Below are positions 9,983-19,892 of a stretch of DNA of 64,000 nucleotides, in pieces. The translations under genes and the position numbers were made by a program. Positions within the stretch are counted from its first letter, which is position 1, and every line of letters starts with the position of its first letter. Origin of the DNA: Flagellimonas hymeniacidonis (lineage in GTDB: Bacteria > Bacteroidota > Bacteroidia > Flavobacteriales > Flavobacteriaceae); the NCBI RefSeq assembly GCF_008040165.1, contig NZ_VRUR01000001.1, positions 1,879,349-1,943,348 of the forward strand, read 5' to 3'. The notes below the pieces were generated by a model. The model was not told the DNA's origin. It did not search any database and saw only the letters and a program-made list of their open reading frames with translations.

Positions 9983-12900
9983 TCATTGAACCACTTTTAT
10001 CCATTTTCCTTTGTTTCGGGCGTAGTAGTTGTTGTCATACATGGCTTCAACTTGAGATCCAGGTAAATAATAATCCCCCAAAAAGGAAGCATTTAGCTTA
10101 ATAGTAAACGTTGCCGCTTTTTTTGGACCTAAATCAAAATAAAGATTGGTGCGATCATCGCGGGTATCGATATAATCTGCTTTATTGGAATTGGAATCTC
10201 CCCCGCCAGCGTATGAGGTATTTACAATTTCCCAACCACTGGGCACAATTTGGGTTAAGGCCAGATTTTCAATAAAATCATCAGAGGCGTTAAACACAGT
10301 TAATTTTGCCTGTAATTCGGTACCCTGACGTAATTCTGTCACATCAATATTGTTTCCAACCGCATCCAAATATTTTACCGAGAGCCTTAAATTTTGTTGT
10401 TGTTCCAACTCTTGCCCTACGGGCAATTTTCCGCTTTGTGTAAGGGTAGCATAAATGGTATTGTTCTGTTTGTTTTCAATCTTGATTTCGTTTGTGGCTG
10501 ATGAAATAACAAGACCCCTTTGCGCAATGGCACGATCTGTTTTTATCGTTATTTCCTTTCCGTTATTGGTGAAGGTTAGATCGATGGCCTTTCCTCCGTT
10601 TTTGGAAACCATTTTGGCCATTGCGAGCAAGGCATAAGCAGTTTCTTGGGTGCTGTACCAGCGTTGCGAAGAGAGGTTTTTCGCTAATGAAATAGCCATT
10701 TCTCGTTGTTGGGAATCACCAAGAATTACCATGGTTTCCAAAGCCATTGCTCTATTTCGGAAAACAGAACCATAGGTTCTATAATTGTAAGAATTGGGTT
10801 TGAAATTAATATTGGCAATTTGAACAAGCTCTTTGGCCACCTCCTTTTTACCTACTAAAGCATAAGCAGCTGCCAATCGCCATTTGGCTTCGTTGCTAAG
10901 ATTTTTCGACTCTCGTAATCGGTTCATCGCAGCTAATTCTGGTTGTTGGGCCAGTGCAAGGGTATATAGTCTATATGCCTGTGCAATGTCATTGTTATAC
11001 CTAGTGCTCTGATTACTCCATTGGCGTGCTGTATTTTTCTGATAGCGCAACCAATTGCTCAAAAAGGTCAAAGGCAATTGATATCCTTTTTGCTTCGCTT
11101 CCAACATAAAATGACCTGCGTAGGAGGTGCCCCAATCATTTGCAGAACCATAACCAGACCAATAACTTAAACCTCCGCTTGGCACTTGAAAGTCATTTAA
11201 TCTTTTAATTGCTGCCTTGATGTTTTTTTCAATTTCCTTTTTCTTATCAAATGTGATATCCAACACTTCCGACAAAAACAATTGTGGAAACGCAGCAGAG
11301 GTGGTTTGTTCTACGCAACCATGTGGGTATTGTAGCAAATACTCCATACGTTTTGAAAAATCCATGGGAGGGAGGGTGGAAAATTCGATTGTGGCCGTAT
11401 TGGTACCTGAAGTCCCAAAAGTGTCAAAAGAAATGGTTTGAGATTGATTTTCTACTATAGTATAGAGGGTACTTTTCGTGGTAATCGGATTTGGATTTTC
11501 CACATCAACTTCAGTTTCATTACTAGCTTGCTCACCATGTCCAGAAACGGTTACCTTTATGGTTTGAAATGATTTTGTTGGATTTACCTTAAAATCAAAA
11601 TTCACAATTTGCTCCCCAACGGCATTGAATGTGATGTTTTTATACGTTGAGCCAATAGGTTCAAGTGCTTTTCCAGCATCTATGGAAACCTTTACATTTT
11701 TCACCTTCTTTTCCATAGCAAAAACAGTAACGGGAATAGTCACTTTTTCACCAGGCGACAATTTTCTGGGTATTGAAGTCAGTACCATCAGTGGTTTACG
11801 TACCGGGGTGGTTTTTTCAGTGTTGCCATAGGCGCTATTTTGGTTTCCGGCCACCACCATAGTTTTAACTGAGCCTACATAATTAGGCATATTGATGGTA
11901 TGAGATGCTTTTTCACCAGCATTTAAAGTAAACGGCCCCAAATACGTTACCACAGGCTTAAATCGCTGTGCTTTTCTATTTTTAGAACCTTCACCAATTC
12001 CACCACCACCTATCTCATAGATATTGTCCACACTTATGGAATAAGCGCCCATGACATCATCAAAAATGTCAAAAGTCTTTACTCCAAGCGTTTGTCTAGC
12101 GTAGAATGTGCCGTGGATATCTGGTGTCTTAAATCGAGTTAAATCCAGCAACCCCTCATCAACAACAGCTAGGGAGTACGTCATTGGTTTTTTGTTGGTC
12201 TCGGATACGGTAACCTTAAATGATTGTTCTGGTTGCAATACCTCTGGCATTTGAAGTTCTGGTTTCAAAAAAGTAGCGGGATTTTCAACAAGAAGGGGTA
12301 CAACTCCGTATAAACGAATAGGAAGATCATTGGCCACCTGTCCATGCGGTTGCAATAATGAAATATTCGCATAGGCATTAGGAGCCATATCAGCGGTAAT
12401 TGGAATGGTTGCTTTGGTCTCTTTTGCCGAAGTTTCAATCCATTGTTGTGATAATACTTCGGAACCGTTTTCAATACTCAGCAAAGCGCGTCCACCTCTA
12501 TCTGAAGGAAAAGTCACGACCGCTTCTTCTCCTAAAGTGTATTTTTCTTTATCAGCAGAAAAAATTAAGATTTTTGAGCTCTCAGTATCTCCAGATGCGG
12601 GCCTCCTCCACCAATTTCTATAAAAATATGCTGTACGGCCTGTGGCATGGCCAGAAGCTTCATCAATTACCCGAATCAAGAAACGTCCGCCATCATCATC
12701 AGGAATATTAACTTTAAAATTCGCTTTTCCATTATTGGCCGTGGTTACTGCCAGTTCTTTATAAGGACGATGTACTGTTGCGTTTTCATAACGGGAAAGA
12801 TTGTCTCGACCTCGGTTCCACCACCAACGCCATTCTATTTTAAAGATTTGGACTTTAAGTTTTCGGTTACCGACTGATTTTCCCTCGGCATTAACACTTG

Positions 12901-15538
12901 CCAAATCGAAAGTGGTATTCTCATCAGTTAAAAATGACCCATATTGTCTAGCTTTTGGGGAACGCAAGCCTACAAAATGTGTGAAAGGCGCCAATTTTTT
13001 GGAGAATACGTCGATAGAGAAATCTCCACCGCCCTCAAATACTTTTGTTGTAAATGTGGCCTGCAACATACCAGGGGCATTGTTGTTGGCACTTAGTTTT
13101 TCGTTGATGCTCAATACCCCATTGTCATCTAATTTTGAAGTGATGAATTGGATTTCCGTTTCATTGAAAGTACGAACCGGGTCTTGAAAAACATAACCCT
13201 TAAAATCAGGAAATGCGGTGGATGTACTTTGTAATTTGGCATTGATATCAATTTTAAGATTGCGTGCAGGTGCACCATGTAACCACTGAACTTCTGCTTT
13301 TCCAATAGTGTTGGCGTTTGCTTTTAAAATCTCATCCTCAAAGTCAAAATTTACTTTTAAGCGATTTGGTTTTATGGTGGCAATCTTTATGTTTTTATTG
13401 AATTGTGCTCCTCCTACAACAACCTTGGCATTCCATGTTCCAGTAGGGTCACTTGCTTTGGTGGGAATTGGGAAATAATAGAACTTACCTTCTTTTTTGG
13501 CGTAAAGGCCATCGGAAATAGGAACGGTGCCTGCTTTAAGCACATTTCGTTGCACGAGTTTACCTCTTGCATCACTTACTTCTAAAGTAACAGGATGGTT
13601 TTCGGGTAGGGGATTGCTACTATCATCCAAAACAAAAGTCAAATGGACCGTATCACCAGGTCTATGAACACCTCTTTCTGTATAGATAAAACCTTGCAAA
13701 CCACTTTGCAATTCTTGACCAGAAACATCAAACTTGCTCAATGAAAGGGCATTGCCATCGGCAAGCTTTGCATAAGCGAAATTGTTGTTTTTTTCCGCAA
13801 TGGCGAATGCTACTTTTTTCTCACTATCAAATATTCCAAACCCAGAGGCATCCGTAGTTACCTCGCCCAACAATTGCTGCTGGTAGTTGTACAATTTTAT
13901 AGCGGTATTGGCTTCTGGAGTGGTCGTGAGCAAATTGGTTGCTGCAAAATGATAAGAGCGATTGTTCCCTTTTTTCACAATCAACCCCAAATCACTACCC
14001 AACAGATTAGTAGTTACAAGTCTGGTGTCGTTGTAATAGGCAGCATGACACGGGTTGTCCCGCTCTTCCCAGTTCCAATCATAATTTCTCCAGTTATATA
14101 GTTCATTGTCCCAATAGCGTTCTTCTTGGGTTTCGTCATGAGTGGATAAGGCAATGTCATCTGAAATTCCTTCGGAACCTTCTACAACTCCACAGTCGTA
14201 TGTGGTATGTTCTTTTTTAAAGCTGAATTCGATTCGGTACAAGGACCCGGGATTCACCTTAATAAGTTCGGATAGGTCTAGGGCGTGAGCCTTCCAATAA
14301 CTGGAATTTTCCTCTCCCTCGTCCGTAAGCGAAATCACTTTGTATGCTACCCGTCGCCCTACCGGTCTCAAATCTGAATTATAGCTCTGGGTAAGATTAT
14401 TGTTTTGAAGGTATTGGAGCATATTATTTTTAAAAACTTGGACAACACGTACTTCTACTGCTGAAAGATTTACAGTTTCAAAGTAAATAGGCGTTGAGGC
14501 TGCATTTGGCAAAATGGTTCCTTTGGAAATTAACCGGACGCTCGGTTTTAATTGCTCAAAGGAGACCAATTCTGAAAAGGTCCTTTTTAAGGTGAAACCA
14601 TATTCGCTCTCTATACCCTCAAAAGCTTTGATCCGTACTTGGCCCAATATTCTGTTAGAGGGATACACCTTTAAAACGTTGCCGTCAATTTCGTAACGGA
14701 GACTCTCAGCATTTTCAATGGTAACAAGGCCATTTAGATTCTGATTTTGTTTTAATGGCTCTGAAAAGTTAAGCGTTAATGCCGCGTTGGGAGCGGTAGC
14801 GGTTTTGGCATCAATAACCACAAATTTATTTAGTCCAGGGATGGTATAGGTTTCAGTACCTTGATTATCCGCACCTAATTCCTTTCCATTCCAGCTGATG
14901 TTCAATTCGCTGTCGTCCGTTTTACGGGAAATACTGTCTATTTTAAAACTAAAGTATTGTGCGTTTTCAGTTGTATTATCCCATTTTACCTTAATCTTTT
15001 TGTCACTTTGCTCAACCGCAAGAACAGTGTTTATTTTGGAAGCGGTGAGAATATCCGAAGCTTCTAAAGCTCCGGTTAGGTATTGCCAATTTTTATCATA
15101 AGATTGTAGGTTTCCTAAATTGATTTTGAAATTAGGTGCAATGGTCTTAAAGCTGAACGTATAGGTTTTAAAATCCCTGTCTATATCCTCAAAAAGCTTG
15201 TTTAGCGCTACCGTGACTGCATATTCGGTATCTGGCTCCAAGTAGGTTGAAGGGAGAAAAGTAAGTTCTCTGCCATTTTCAATAGCCAATTTCCCTTCAA
15301 TTTTAGGGCTCACCTTCAAATATTCTGAAGGGAGCTCCTGCTTAAGCTCGAATTGTGTAAGCTGTTGGGCCAACGCAATGGTAATGGGTGCTGAAATACT
15401 CTGCTTTCCATGGGTATGGTAACTGATATAATCTTTAAACTTAAAAAGATTATCAGTTTCTGAAGTGCCCGTCTTTTTTTTACAGGAAGCAATAAGTACA
15501 AGAAGCGAAACAATGAAAATTTTGAGAAAACGAGACAT
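9983..15538 (-). CDS. Bacterial alpha-2-macroglobulin lipoprotein
   Basis: A 1851-residue lipoprotein: signal sequence with lipobox IASC and Cys19. It contains MG-type beta-sandwich domains, an alpha-2-macroglobulin core around 1180-1290, and the thioester motif CVEQ with Cys1408 (context YPHGCVEQTT), followed by the helical thioester domain. The intact Cys-x-Glu-Gln means it can probably trap attacking proteases covalently, as bacterial A2M does in the periplasm. It lies directly upstream of pbpC. The length is in the range of YfhM-like proteins. The call is firm; the protease it meets in nature is unknown. Confidence 0.93.
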   Translation of the reverse strand: MSRFLKIFIVSLLVLIASCKKKTGTSETDNLFKFKDYISYHTHGKQSISAPITIALAQQLTQFELKQELPSEYLKVSPKIEGKLAIENGRELTFLPSTYLEPDTEYAVTVALNKLFEDIDRDFKTYTFSFKTIAPNFKINLGNLQSYDKNWQYLTGALEASDILTASKINTVLAVEQSDKKIKVKWDNTTENAQYFSFKIDSISRKTDDSELNISWNGKELGADNQGTETYTIPGLNKFVVIDAKTATAPNAALTLNFSEPLKQNQNLNGLVTIENAESLRYEIDGNVLKVYPSNRILGQVRIKAFEGIESEYGFTLKRTFSELVSFEQLKPSVRLISKGTILPNAASTPIYFETVNLSAVEVRVVQVFKNNMLQYLQNNNLTQSYNSDLRPVGRRVAYKVISLTDEGEENSSYWKAHALDLSELIKVNPGSLYRIEFSFKKEHTTYDCGVVEGSEGISDDIALSTHDETQEERYWDNELYNWRNYDWNWEERDNPCHAAYYNDTRLVTTNLLGSDLGLIVKKGNNRSYHFAATNLLTTTPEANTAIKLYNYQQQLLGEVTTDASGFGIFDSEKKVAFAIAEKNNNFAYAKLADGNALSLSKFDVSGQELQSGLQGFIYTERGVHRPGDTVHLTFVLDDSSNPLPENHPVTLEVSDARGKLVQRNVLKAGTVPISDGLYAKKEGKFYYFPIPTKASDPTGTWNAKVVVGGAQFNKNIKIATIKPNRLKVNFDFEDEILKANANTIGKAEVQWLHGAPARNLKIDINAKLQSTSTAFPDFKGYVFQDPVRTFNETEIQFITSKLDDNGVLSINEKLSANNNAPGMLQATFTTKVFEGGGDFSIDVFSKKLAPFTHFVGLRSPKARQYGSFLTDENTTFDLASVNAEGKSVGNRKLKVQIFKIEWRWWWNRGRDNLSRYENATVHRPYKELAVTTANNGKANFKVNIPDDDGGRFLIRVIDEASGHATGRTAYFYRNWWRRPASGDTESSKILIFSADKEKYTLGEEAVVTFPSDRGGRALLSIENGSEVLSQQWIETSAKETKATIPITADMAPNAYANISLLQPHGQVANDLPIRLYGVVPLLVENPATFLKPELQMPEVLQPEQSFKVTVSETNKKPMTYSLAVVDEGLLDLTRFKTPDIHGTFYARQTLGVKTFDIFDDVMGAYSISVDNIYEIGGGGIGEGSKNRKAQRFKPVVTYLGPFTLNAGEKASHTINMPNYVGSVKTMVVAGNQNSAYGNTEKTTPVRKPLMVLTSIPRKLSPGEKVTIPVTVFAMEKKVKNVKVSIDAGKALEPIGSTYKNITFNAVGEQIVNFDFKVNPTKSFQTIKVTVSGHGEQASNETEVDVENPNPITTKSTLYTIVENQSQTISFDTFGTSGTNTATIEFSTLPPMDFSKRMEYLLQYPHGCVEQTTSAAFPQLFLSEVLDITFDKKKEIEKNIKAAIKRLNDFQVPSGGLSYWSGYGSANDWGTSYAGHFMLEAKQKGYQLPLTFLSNWLRYQKNTARQWSNQSTRYNNDIAQAYRLYTLALAQQPELAAMNRLRESKNLSNEAKWRLAAAYALVGKKEVAKELVQIANINFKPNSYNYRTYGSVFRNRAMALETMVILGDSQQREMAISLAKNLSSQRWYSTQETAYALLAMAKMVSKNGGKAIDLTFTNNGKEITIKTDRAIAQRGLVISSATNEIKIENKQNNTIYATLTQSGKLPVGQELEQQQNLRLSVKYLDAVGNNIDVTELRQGTELQAKLTVFNASDDFIENLALTQIVPSGWEIVNTSYAGGGDSNSNKADYIDTRDDRTNLYFDLGPKKAATFTIKLNASFLGDYYLPGSQVEAMYDNNYYARNKGKWIKVVQ

Positions 15539-15754
15539 GTAAAACGGTATTGATTAATACTATTAGTTAACCATGACTAAGATAGCTCAAATAAAGAAGG
15601 TGGGGCACTATCGTTTTACCGATGTAGTGTTAGGATTTACGAATGGTTTTCTTCCCGTGGACTTAACCTTATGAAATATTTATGATTTGTGTTGGTAGAG
15701 ATGAATTCTAAAATAATAACTTGAAATCAGTAAAACAACCTAAAAATCATCATC

Positions 15755-16165
15755 ATGAAAAAGCTAGTCCTATTGTTTTTTACAGCAGGTGTTTTTTGCG
15801 CTATCAACGCACAGGAATCAGATTATCAATTGGTGGAACAGACCTTGAATTATTATATGGAAGGAGGTTCCAATCGGGATTTTAACACACTAAAAAAGGC
15901 ATTTCATGAAACTGCAACCATGAAATACATTACAGATGAAGGCTATAAAGAGGTAAATGCGCTTGAGTTTTTTAGTGGGATGAAAACGGGATCTAGAATT
16001 GACCGAAAGAATCGTATTGCAGAAATTACCATATCTGGTCATGCGGCCAACGCGAGATTGGAATTGGAGTACCCGGATTTTACTTTTGTAGATATGATGA
16101 ACCTATTAAAGATTGATGGGGAATGGAAAATCGTCAATAAGATTTTTTATAAACGAATGGACTAA
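15755..16165 (+). CDS. Exported NTF2/SnoaL-like protein
   Basis: A 136-residue protein with a signal peptide (1-20, ending INAQ). The rest resembles the lumazine-binding-like branch (PF12893) of the NTF2 fold: a long N-terminal helix with LVEQTLNYYMEGG, a middle ATMKYI segment, and a C-terminal EWKIVNKIFY strand. Such domains form a small cone-shaped pocket; many members have no known ligand. It is monocistronic, between the alpha-2-macroglobulin gene (divergent) and a small lipoprotein-like gene (convergent). The function is unknown beyond the fold. Confidence 0.75.
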   Translation: MKKLVLLFFTAGVFCAINAQESDYQLVEQTLNYYMEGGSNRDFNTLKKAFHETATMKYITDEGYKEVNALEFFSGMKTGSRIDRKNRIAEITISGHAANARLELEYPDFTFVDMMNLLKIDGEWKIVNKIFYKRMD

Positions 16166-16176
16166 TCCATTCTTTT

Positions 16177-16656
16177 TTAAGGAACAAAAACGGAAACCTC
16201 AATGGGAAGGATGCCCCGATTTATATAGTCACCCTCAATTCCCGACAACGATACGTCATCGATGCCTGTGTAAGGACCGCAGCAGACGCTTCCTGCGTCA
16301 GAAAAAGTGGTTAAGGCAAAATTGAACGAAGTTGTGTCTCCCAACATTATTTGGTAGGACTGTTCTCCAATGTCCGCATTTTGCAAATCCAGTATCAAAA
16401 CATCTTCGTTTTCAAAATCCTTTTGCACCTCAAAGTCTACAGGACTGGTATCAGAATCTGAAATGGCTATTTGGGATACTTGGAAACTACCATTGGTGAT
16501 TAGGTTTTCACCGCTCGCACTATCTAGGAATTTAACATACACAGAATTGTCAACAGACATGCAATCTACAAGGGAGCAGTCCTCGATGTCATCTTCTGGG
16601 CAGCACAACGTAGCGCAGAGTAGGATAGAGGAGTAAATCAATTTTTTTAGGAGCAT
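16177..16656 (-). CDS. Small exported cysteine-containing protein, unknown function
   Basis: A 159-residue protein with an N-terminal hydrophobic signal (3-17) followed by CATLCCPEDD. The double cysteine resembles a lipoprotein attachment site, but the residue before it is not the usual Gly, Ala or Ser, so lipidation is uncertain. The mature part is acidic and beta-rich. Several further cysteines (EDCSLVDCM, SVCCGPYTG) could form disulfides outside the cytoplasm. No family is recognised. It ends 12 bases from the stop of the convergent NTF2-like gene. Confidence 0.65.
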   Translation of the reverse strand: MLLKKLIYSSILLCATLCCPEDDIEDCSLVDCMSVDNSVYVKFLDSASGENLITNGSFQVSQIAISDSDTSPVDFEVQKDFENEDVLILDLQNADIGEQSYQIMLGDTTSFNFALTTFSDAGSVCCGPYTGIDDVSLSGIEGDYINRGILPIEVSVFVP

Positions 16657-16729
16657 GGGGATTTATTTTAAAGTGAAGATGATATAATTGACGCAGCGTT
16701 GCGTTCTAAGACAAAAATTTGCGGTTATG

Positions 16730-17518
16730 TTACCACCCCCCTGAGGCTCCGCCACCGCCAAATCCACCACCACCGAATCCGCCGCCAAAGCCGCCTGAGC
16801 CAAATCCACCACCTCCAAAACCTCCAGAGGAATTAGAGCTACGGCCCATATTGCTCAAAATAATCATATCCCAAATGTCAAGACCCTTTCCGCGATTTCT
16901 GCCACCGCGCCCACCTTTATTATTCTTGCTACGTCTTGATAGTATGATGAGAATAATAATAAAAATGATAAATGGGAGCAATGCTTTAAACGAAAAACCT
17001 TGGTTGTCTCCAAAAGTGCGTTCCTCGTTGAACTCACCGTTGAGTACCTGAAAAATAGCATCGGACCCCTTGTCCAGTCCGCCATAATAATCTCCTTTCT
17101 TAAATTCTGGGATAATGACAGATTCAATAATGCGCTTGGACATAAAATCGGTTAGAGCACCTTCGGTGCCATAACCCGTGTTAATGGCAATTCTTCTATC
17201 GTTTTTGGCAAGAAGTACCAATATGCCATTATCTTTATCAGCCTGGCCAATGCCCCATTTTTGACCCCATTGTGCTCCCAAGTAATTAATATTCTCTCCT
17301 TCTGTGGAGTTAATTATTGCAATCACAATTTGTGTGGAGGTGCTATCAGAATACCGAATAAGCTTTTGCTCCAAAGCGCTGCTTTGAGATGGTTGTAGCA
17401 GGTTTATATAATCATAAACGCTGGTTTGCTTTTGTGGTTTTTCGGGTATGGTAAACTGTCCCCACCCAATGGAAACACATAAAAAAGCAATAAGAAGACT
17501 ACCCTTTGGATATGGCAT
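16730..17518 (-). CDS. TPM-domain membrane protein with Gly-rich tail (YgcG type)
   Basis: A 262-residue protein with a signal peptide (1-20) and a TPM_phosphatase domain (PF04536, about 27-150) containing the family's NDRRIAINTGYGTEG-like core. One membrane helix (about 175-193) is followed by a glycine-rich tail of repeated GGFGGG units from about 228 to the end. Proteins of this class sit beside LemA in many bacteria; plant and bacterial TPM proteins act in membrane-protein and photosystem repair, but the role here is unproven. Its first 20 bases overlap the second TPM gene. It is the last gene of the operon that begins with the M23 peptidase. Confidence 0.88.
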   Translation of the reverse strand: MPYPKGSLLIAFLCVSIGWGQFTIPEKPQKQTSVYDYINLLQPSQSSALEQKLIRYSDSTSTQIVIAIINSTEGENINYLGAQWGQKWGIGQADKDNGILVLLAKNDRRIAINTGYGTEGALTDFMSKRIIESVIIPEFKKGDYYGGLDKGSDAIFQVLNGEFNEERTFGDNQGFSFKALLPFIIFIIILIILSRRSKNNKGGRGGRNRGKGLDIWDMIILSNMGRSSNSSGGFGGGGFGSGGFGGGFGGGGFGGGGASGGW

Positions 17519-17936
17519 CGCTCAGTTCATTGATGTCATTGTTATCCCATGGAAAGTGAGCTTGTAGTTCCTTGCCTGCCCTTAAAACACCCTCAACAAT
17601 ACCTTGCTTAAAGTTTTTATTTTTAAAATGGGCTTCGATAGTATCTTTGGTGGTGTCCCAAAAACCTTTGGGCACAGCATGGTCTATACCGCTATCCCCA
17701 TAGATTACAAATTTTTTATCATCCACAGCTACATAAATAAGGACGCCATTTTCATCTTTGGTATTGTCCATTTTTAGAAAGTGGAATATTTGTTGAGCTC
17801 TACTAAAATGGTCCATTTTAGCAGTAGCTTCAATATGGACGCGTATCTCTCCTGAAGTGTTTTTCTCGGCCTCCTGAATGGCTGCAACAATATCGTTCTC
17901 CTCTTCAGCAGTTAAAAATTCTTCTACGTGCGACAT
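17499..17936 (-). CDS. Soluble TPM-domain protein
   Basis: A 145-residue protein that is nearly all TPM domain (about 8-130), without signal peptide or membrane helix. ISGEIRVHIE-type and KKFVIYGDSGID segments mark the family. It overlaps the next gene, a membrane-anchored TPM protein, by 20 bases and follows lemA by 4 bases. The LemA + soluble TPM + membrane TPM order is common in Bacteroidota and implies one complex or pathway at the inner membrane. Its biochemical activity is not established. Confidence 0.88.
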   Translation of the reverse strand: MSHVEEFLTAEEENDIVAAIQEAEKNTSGEIRVHIEATAKMDHFSRAQQIFHFLKMDNTKDENGVLIYVAVDDKKFVIYGDSGIDHAVPKGFWDTTKDTIEAHFKNKNFKQGIVEGVLRAGKELQAHFPWDNNDINELSDAISKG

Positions 17937-17940
17937 GTAT

Positions 17941-18540
17941 TTAATTAAATTCGAAGTTCACATCTGGTGCATTTTCAGAACCTGGATTAGCTTTATAGCG
18001 TGGCATTTCACCAAAACCAAACCAACCTGCAAGCAATTTTCCTGGAAATTTGGTAGTATGAATATCATAGATATTAACTTTTTCATTGTATCTATCTCTT
18101 GCTACATTAATCCTATTCTCGGTACCTTCCAATTGTGACTGCAATTCCAAAAAGTTTTGATTTGCCTTTAAGTCAGGGTAGCGTTCCACAGTGACCAAAA
18201 GTCTTGAAAGAGCAGATGAAAGCCCTGTTTGTGCTTGTTGAAATTCGGCCAATTGCGCTGGCGTAATATTATTGGCATCTATAGTAGTAGAAGTTGCCTT
18301 TGCACGTGCTTCAATAACATCTTTTAATGTGCCTCTTTCAAAATCCGCAGCCCCTTGAACTGTTTTGACCAAGTTTCCTATCAAATCGTTTCTTCGTTGA
18401 TAGGAACTTTCTACATTGGACCAAGCCGTCTTCGCATCAGCTTCATATTGTACGGCAGTATTATTAAACCCCACTGCCCATTGATAAATTATAAATGCAA
18501 TGACCCCAATAACAATTAACGGAATTAACCATTTTTTCAT
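17941..18540 (-). CDS. lemA: LemA family protein
   Basis: A 199-residue LemA protein: short N-terminus, one transmembrane helix (4-20), then a long helical bundle with the family motif NxAVQYEADAKTAWSNVE, the QRRNDLIGNLV segment, and a conserved NVARDRYNE stretch near 150. The length is usual. LemA proteins are inner-membrane proteins with an exposed coiled bundle; their function is not settled. It is followed 4 bases later by two TPM genes and preceded by a MerR-like regulator, so it belongs to the same transcription unit. Confidence 0.93.
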   Translation of the reverse strand: MKKWLIPLIVIGVIAFIIYQWAVGFNNTAVQYEADAKTAWSNVESSYQRRNDLIGNLVKTVQGAADFERGTLKDVIEARAKATSTTIDANNITPAQLAEFQQAQTGLSSALSRLLVTVERYPDLKANQNFLELQSQLEGTENRINVARDRYNEKVNIYDIHTTKFPGKLLAGWFGFGEMPRYKANPGSENAPDVNFEFN

Positions 18541-18570
18541 TTTCTTAAGTTTTTAGTGTTTATAGTGTTA

Positions 18571-18900
18571 TTATAGTTGTTCTTTGATTTTAAGAAGTTC
18601 AGCCCGTACTTTTTGCAGTTTTTGGACTACTTCAAAATTGGAAAGTGTTTTTTGCTTTTCCTCTTTCAAATGGATTTTTGCACCTTCCAGAGTAAACCCA
18701 CGTTCCTTTACCAAGTGATAAATCAACTGCAGGTTCGTAATATCTTGTGGAGTGAATTTTCGATTCCCCTTGGCATTTTTTTTGGGTTGCAGTACATCAA
18801 ATTCCTTTTCCCAAAACCGAATCAAAGAGGTGTTCACCCCAAAAGCCTTGGCTACTTCGCCAATGCCATAATATCGTTTTTCAGGAAGATCTACATGCAT
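18571..18900 (-). CDS. MerR-family transcriptional regulator
   Basis: A 109-residue MerR-type DNA-binding protein. The winged helix is at about 8-75 (YYGIGEVAKAFGVNTSLIRFWEKE marks the recognition region) and a C-terminal helix at 80-108 would form the dimer coiled coil. It has no effector-binding domain and no metal-binding cysteines, so it belongs to the short MerR proteins found in Bacteroidota. Its ATG overlaps the stop of the M23 peptidase gene by one base, which ties the two translationally. It probably regulates its own operon, but no inverted repeat was found that proves this. Confidence 0.87.
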   Translation of the reverse strand: MHVDLPEKRYYGIGEVAKAFGVNTSLIRFWEKEFDVLQPKKNAKGNRKFTPQDITNLQLIYHLVKERGFTLEGAKIHLKEEKQKTLSNFEVVQKLQKVRAELLKIKEQL

Positions 18901-19877
18901 TAATCCAAGGATTGATTCTCTTGATTGGCGAACTTGAGCATATTTTCAAACTCTTCCGCCGTTAAACTTCCATAATAGAAGTTAATAGGGTTGATGCGTT
19001 CCTCATCTTTAAAAACCTCATAATGTAAATGAGGAGCTTCTGAACGACCTGTGTTTCCAACAAAGCCAATTAAATCACCACGTTTTACCTTTTGGCCTTT
19101 GCTCACATTGTATTTGCTTAAATGAGCATATAACGACATATAACCGTAGCCATGATCAATTCTAATATGTTTTCCGTATCCAGATGACCTATTGTCTGCT
19201 CTTTTTACCGTTCCATCGCCCGTTGCATAAATGGGTACACCCCTGGGAGCTGTAAAATCCATGCCCCAATGCATTTTTCTGGCTTTGGTAAACGGGTCGG
19301 ATCGCCATCCATAACCAGACGCCATTCGGGTAAGATCTTCATTTCGTACCGGCTGTATGGCTGGAATAGCTGCTAAAAGTTTTTCTTTTTCCTCTGCTAG
19401 CTTAGCAATCTCATCCAAAGATTTGGATTGTATAACCATTTGTTTTTGGATAATATCCAAACGTTGCGTAGCGTTGATGATAATTTCAGAATTGTTGAAA
19501 CCTTCTAAAGAGTTGTATCTATTTACCCCTCCAAACCCAGCTCTACGCTGTTCCTCTGGAATGGGATTTGCTTCAAAATACAAGCGGTAAATATTATTGT
19601 CGCGGTCTTCAATATTGGCGAGTACCTGCTCCATCTGGTTCATTTTCCTTGTCAGAATTTCATATTGAAGCTCATAATTGCGCACCTCACGATCTAGGGA
19701 TAGCTCTTTTGGTGTGTTTAACCAGTTGGTATTTAACAACACAATAAGCCCAAGAAGCCCGAATAAGGCAGAACCAACGAGAAAAAAGAAAAGATTCCGA
19801 TACTTTTTGGACTTTTTAGGTTCTATCTTTCGGTAGGAAAGAGTATCTGGATCGTAATAGTACTTAACTTTAGACAT
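18900..19877 (-). CDS. Membrane-anchored M23 (LytM) endopeptidase
   Basis: A 325-residue protein: cytoplasmic N-terminus, membrane helix (about 28-48), a coiled-coil segment (about 60-175) and a LytM domain. The zinc ligands are complete: His203 and Asp207 in MHWGMD, and His285 in PHLHYE, with His252 and His283 as catalytic partners. It should therefore cut peptide cross-links in peptidoglycan rather than act as an inactive activator. It is the first gene of the operon with the MerR regulator, lemA and the TPM genes, and is divergent from alaS. Confidence 0.92.
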   Translation of the reverse strand: MSKVKYYYDPDTLSYRKIEPKKSKKYRNLFFFLVGSALFGLLGLIVLLNTNWLNTPKELSLDREVRNYELQYEILTRKMNQMEQVLANIEDRDNNIYRLYFEANPIPEEQRRAGFGGVNRYNSLEGFNNSEIIINATQRLDIIQKQMVIQSKSLDEIAKLAEEKEKLLAAIPAIQPVRNEDLTRMASGYGWRSDPFTKARKMHWGMDFTAPRGVPIYATGDGTVKRADNRSSGYGKHIRIDHGYGYMSLYAHLSKYNVSKGQKVKRGDLIGFVGNTGRSEAPHLHYEVFKDEERINPINFYYGSLTAEEFENMLKFANQENQSLD

Positions 19878-19892
19878 GAAGGGATTTTATCC

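Noticed and set aside
12400..13187. Several plus-strand frames of 70-128 codons opposite the alpha-2-macroglobulin gene
   Set aside because: They are chance frames within a strongly supported 5.5-kb gene.
16719..17051. Proline-rich open frame on the plus strand
   Set aside because: It is the complement of the Gly-rich tail of the TPM protein; the compositional bias alone keeps it open.
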